DNA from: Verrucomicrobiota bacterium
Lineage (GTDB): Bacteria > Verrucomicrobiota > Verrucomicrobiia > Limisphaerales > UBA1100
Reading direction: 5' to 3'
Assembly (NCBI GenBank): GCA_028872645.1
Contig: JAPKDK010000150.1
Coordinates: forward strand, 1 to 7,241
DNA length: 7,241 nucleotides
In this document: positions 6,309-7,241 of the stretch, in pieces
Layout: the number at the start of each line of letters is the position of its first letter
Position numbering within the stretch: the first letter of the stretch is position 1
Position numbers and translations under genes: made by a program
The notes under the pieces: model-generated
Seen by the model: the letters and a program-made list of their open reading frames with translations, nothing else
Database searches by the model: none
Told to the model about the DNA's origin: nothing

Positions 6309-7241
6309 TCACTGCGGCTTTACTTTGGCGCGCGGATGGGCGTCGTCGTAGGCTTGCTTGAGGCGGTCGGTGGTGAGGTGGGTGTAGATTTGGGTGGTGA
6401 CGAGATTTTCGTGCCCGAGGAGTTCCTGCACGCTGCGGAGGTCGGCGCCGGCGTTGAGCAGATGGGTGGCGTAACTGTGGCGGAGCTTGTGCGGGGTGAG
6501 GGTGGGATCCAAATGGGCGGCGGCGAGGTAGTGCTTAAAATGCAACTGCACGAGGCGCGGATAAACAGGCCGAAGCTCATCGGGGTTGGCGAGGAAGATG
6601 GGCATCTCGTCGGTGGGCGGATGCTCCAGCGCGGCCCAATAACGTTCGATGGCCGTCACGGCGGGTTTGCCAATGGGGACTTGGCGTTCCTTTTTGCCTT
6701 TGCCGTGGACGCGCAGCAGGCGTTCTTCGCGATCGAGATCGAGCACGCGCAGCCCGCAGGCTTCGCTAATGCGCAGCCCGCAGGAATAAATCGCCTCGAG
6801 GATGGCGGCATCGCGGAGGTACGGTGCGGCGTCGATCTGGGTGTCCTTTTCCGCGTGCTTGCATGCGCTGGCCAGTTCCACGATGGGTGCTTCCATCAAC
6901 GCGGCGGCTTGGTCGAGTGTGAGGAATTGTGGCAGGCGTTTTTCTTTTTTGGGCAGCGTGATTTCTTTGACAGGCGAGGCATCGAGTTTGCCGCGCCGCA
7001 TCAGATGTTTGTAAAATGAACGCAACGCGGAGAAGCGCAGTTGCACCGCCGAGCGACTGAGATTGCTGCGCCCGAGGAAACGCAAGTAGCCGCGGAAATC
7101 GAGTTTCTTTAAGTGCAACCAATCCGGCGCGGTGTTGCGTTCGTCGAAGTACCATTGCGAAAATTCCGTGAGTGCCTGTCTGTAGTTGCGCTGCGTGTAC
7201 ACGGACGATCCCGCTTCGGTGTGCAAATAATCCAGAAACGA
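6309..7241 (-). CDS. xerC: XerC-type tyrosine recombinase (5' end outside window)
   Basis: This is a tyrosine site-specific recombinase that with XerD resolves chromosome dimers at dif during division. The frame is open to the window edge: upstream of the TTG at 7224-7226 it reads SFLDY, matching the start of the Xer N-terminal domain (FLDYLxxE). That TTG is therefore internal, and only a short N-terminal piece is missing. Counting that TTG as residue 1, the SAM-like DNA-binding domain covers about 1-90 (VQLRFSALRSFYKHL at 61-75) and the catalytic domain follows. The active-site set is complete: Arg152 (GLRISEACGL), Lys176 (HGKGKKERQVPIG), His246 and Arg249 (PHKLRHSYATHLL), His272 (LLGHENL) and Tyr281 (TTQIYTHL). 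The C-terminus AYDDAHPRAK resembles XerC rather than XerD. Between the domains, residues 112-138 look about 14 residues longer than in E. coli XerC. The absence of phage or integron context favours a housekeeping role. XerD or another Xer paralogue is possible but less likely. Confidence 0.9.
   Translation of the reverse strand, partial: SFLDYLHTEAGSSVYTQRNYRQALTEFSQWYFDERNTAPDWLHLKKLDFRGYLRFLGRSNLSRSAVQLRFSALRSFYKHLMRRGKLDASPVKEITLPKKEKRLPQFLTLDQAAALMEAPIVELASACKHAEKDTQIDAAPYLRDAAILEAIYSCGLRISEACGLRVLDLDREERLLRVHGKGKKERQVPIGKPAVTAIERYWAALEHPPTDEMPIFLANPDELRPVYPRLVQLHFKHYLAAAHLDPTLTPHKLRHSYATHLLNAGADLRSVQELLGHENLVTTQIYTHLTTDRLKQAYDDAHPRAKVKPQ

Noticed and set aside
6036..7019. A 327-codon open frame on the + strand across xerC and the start of recF
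   Set aside because: It spans two genes with clear identity on the other strand and shows no recognisable motif; it is a shadow of their codon bias.
7224..7226. TTG as the start codon of the Xer recombinase
   Set aside because: The frame remains open to the window edge, and the preceding residues SFLDY match the conserved Xer N-terminus, so the true start is beyond the window.

Overview
The window is a stretch of GC-rich bacterial chromosome (well over half G+C by eye) with almost no non-coding DNA. It holds two convergent gene groups that meet at a 54-bp palindromic element near position 5178. The organism is probably a member of the Verrucomicrobiota or a related PVC lineage. That is an inference from the nuoL-nuoM-nuoM-nuoN arrangement, the protein style and the REP-like intergenic palindrome starting GGTAGGG; no marker gene in the window settles it.

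Positions 1-5151 (+ strand) are the distal end of a respiratory complex I (NADH:quinone oxidoreductase) operon: the 3' third of nuoL, then two different nuoM genes in tandem, then nuoN. The genes are packed with junctions of -4, +1 and +1 bases, so they are almost certainly co-transcribed and translationally coupled. All four products are Mrp-antiporter-type membrane subunits of the proton-pumping arm.

Two independent details point to the enlarged '2M' type of complex I, which carries an extra NuoM pump. One is the second NuoM itself. The other is a NuoL C-terminus whose lateral amphipathic helix appears about 25 residues longer than usual, as needed to span one more antiporter subunit. The second NuoM also lacks the central channel lysine found in the first (Leu216 in its place) while keeping the other key charged residues. 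I consider this the most interesting biology here.

Positions 5200-7241 (- strand) hold DNA-maintenance genes: a 5'-truncated xerC-type tyrosine recombinase (chromosome dimer resolution), then, 35 bases later, recF (recombinational repair), which starts at GTG. recF runs toward nuoN, and the palindrome at 5151-5204 occupies the whole gap. The last base of the nuoN stop codon is the first base of the palindrome, and the recF stop codon lies inside its other arm. It probably acts as a terminator for the nuo operon and may be one copy of a dispersed repeat family.

No RNA genes, CRISPR arrays, insertion sequences or phage genes were seen, and no gap between genes exceeds 50 bases.
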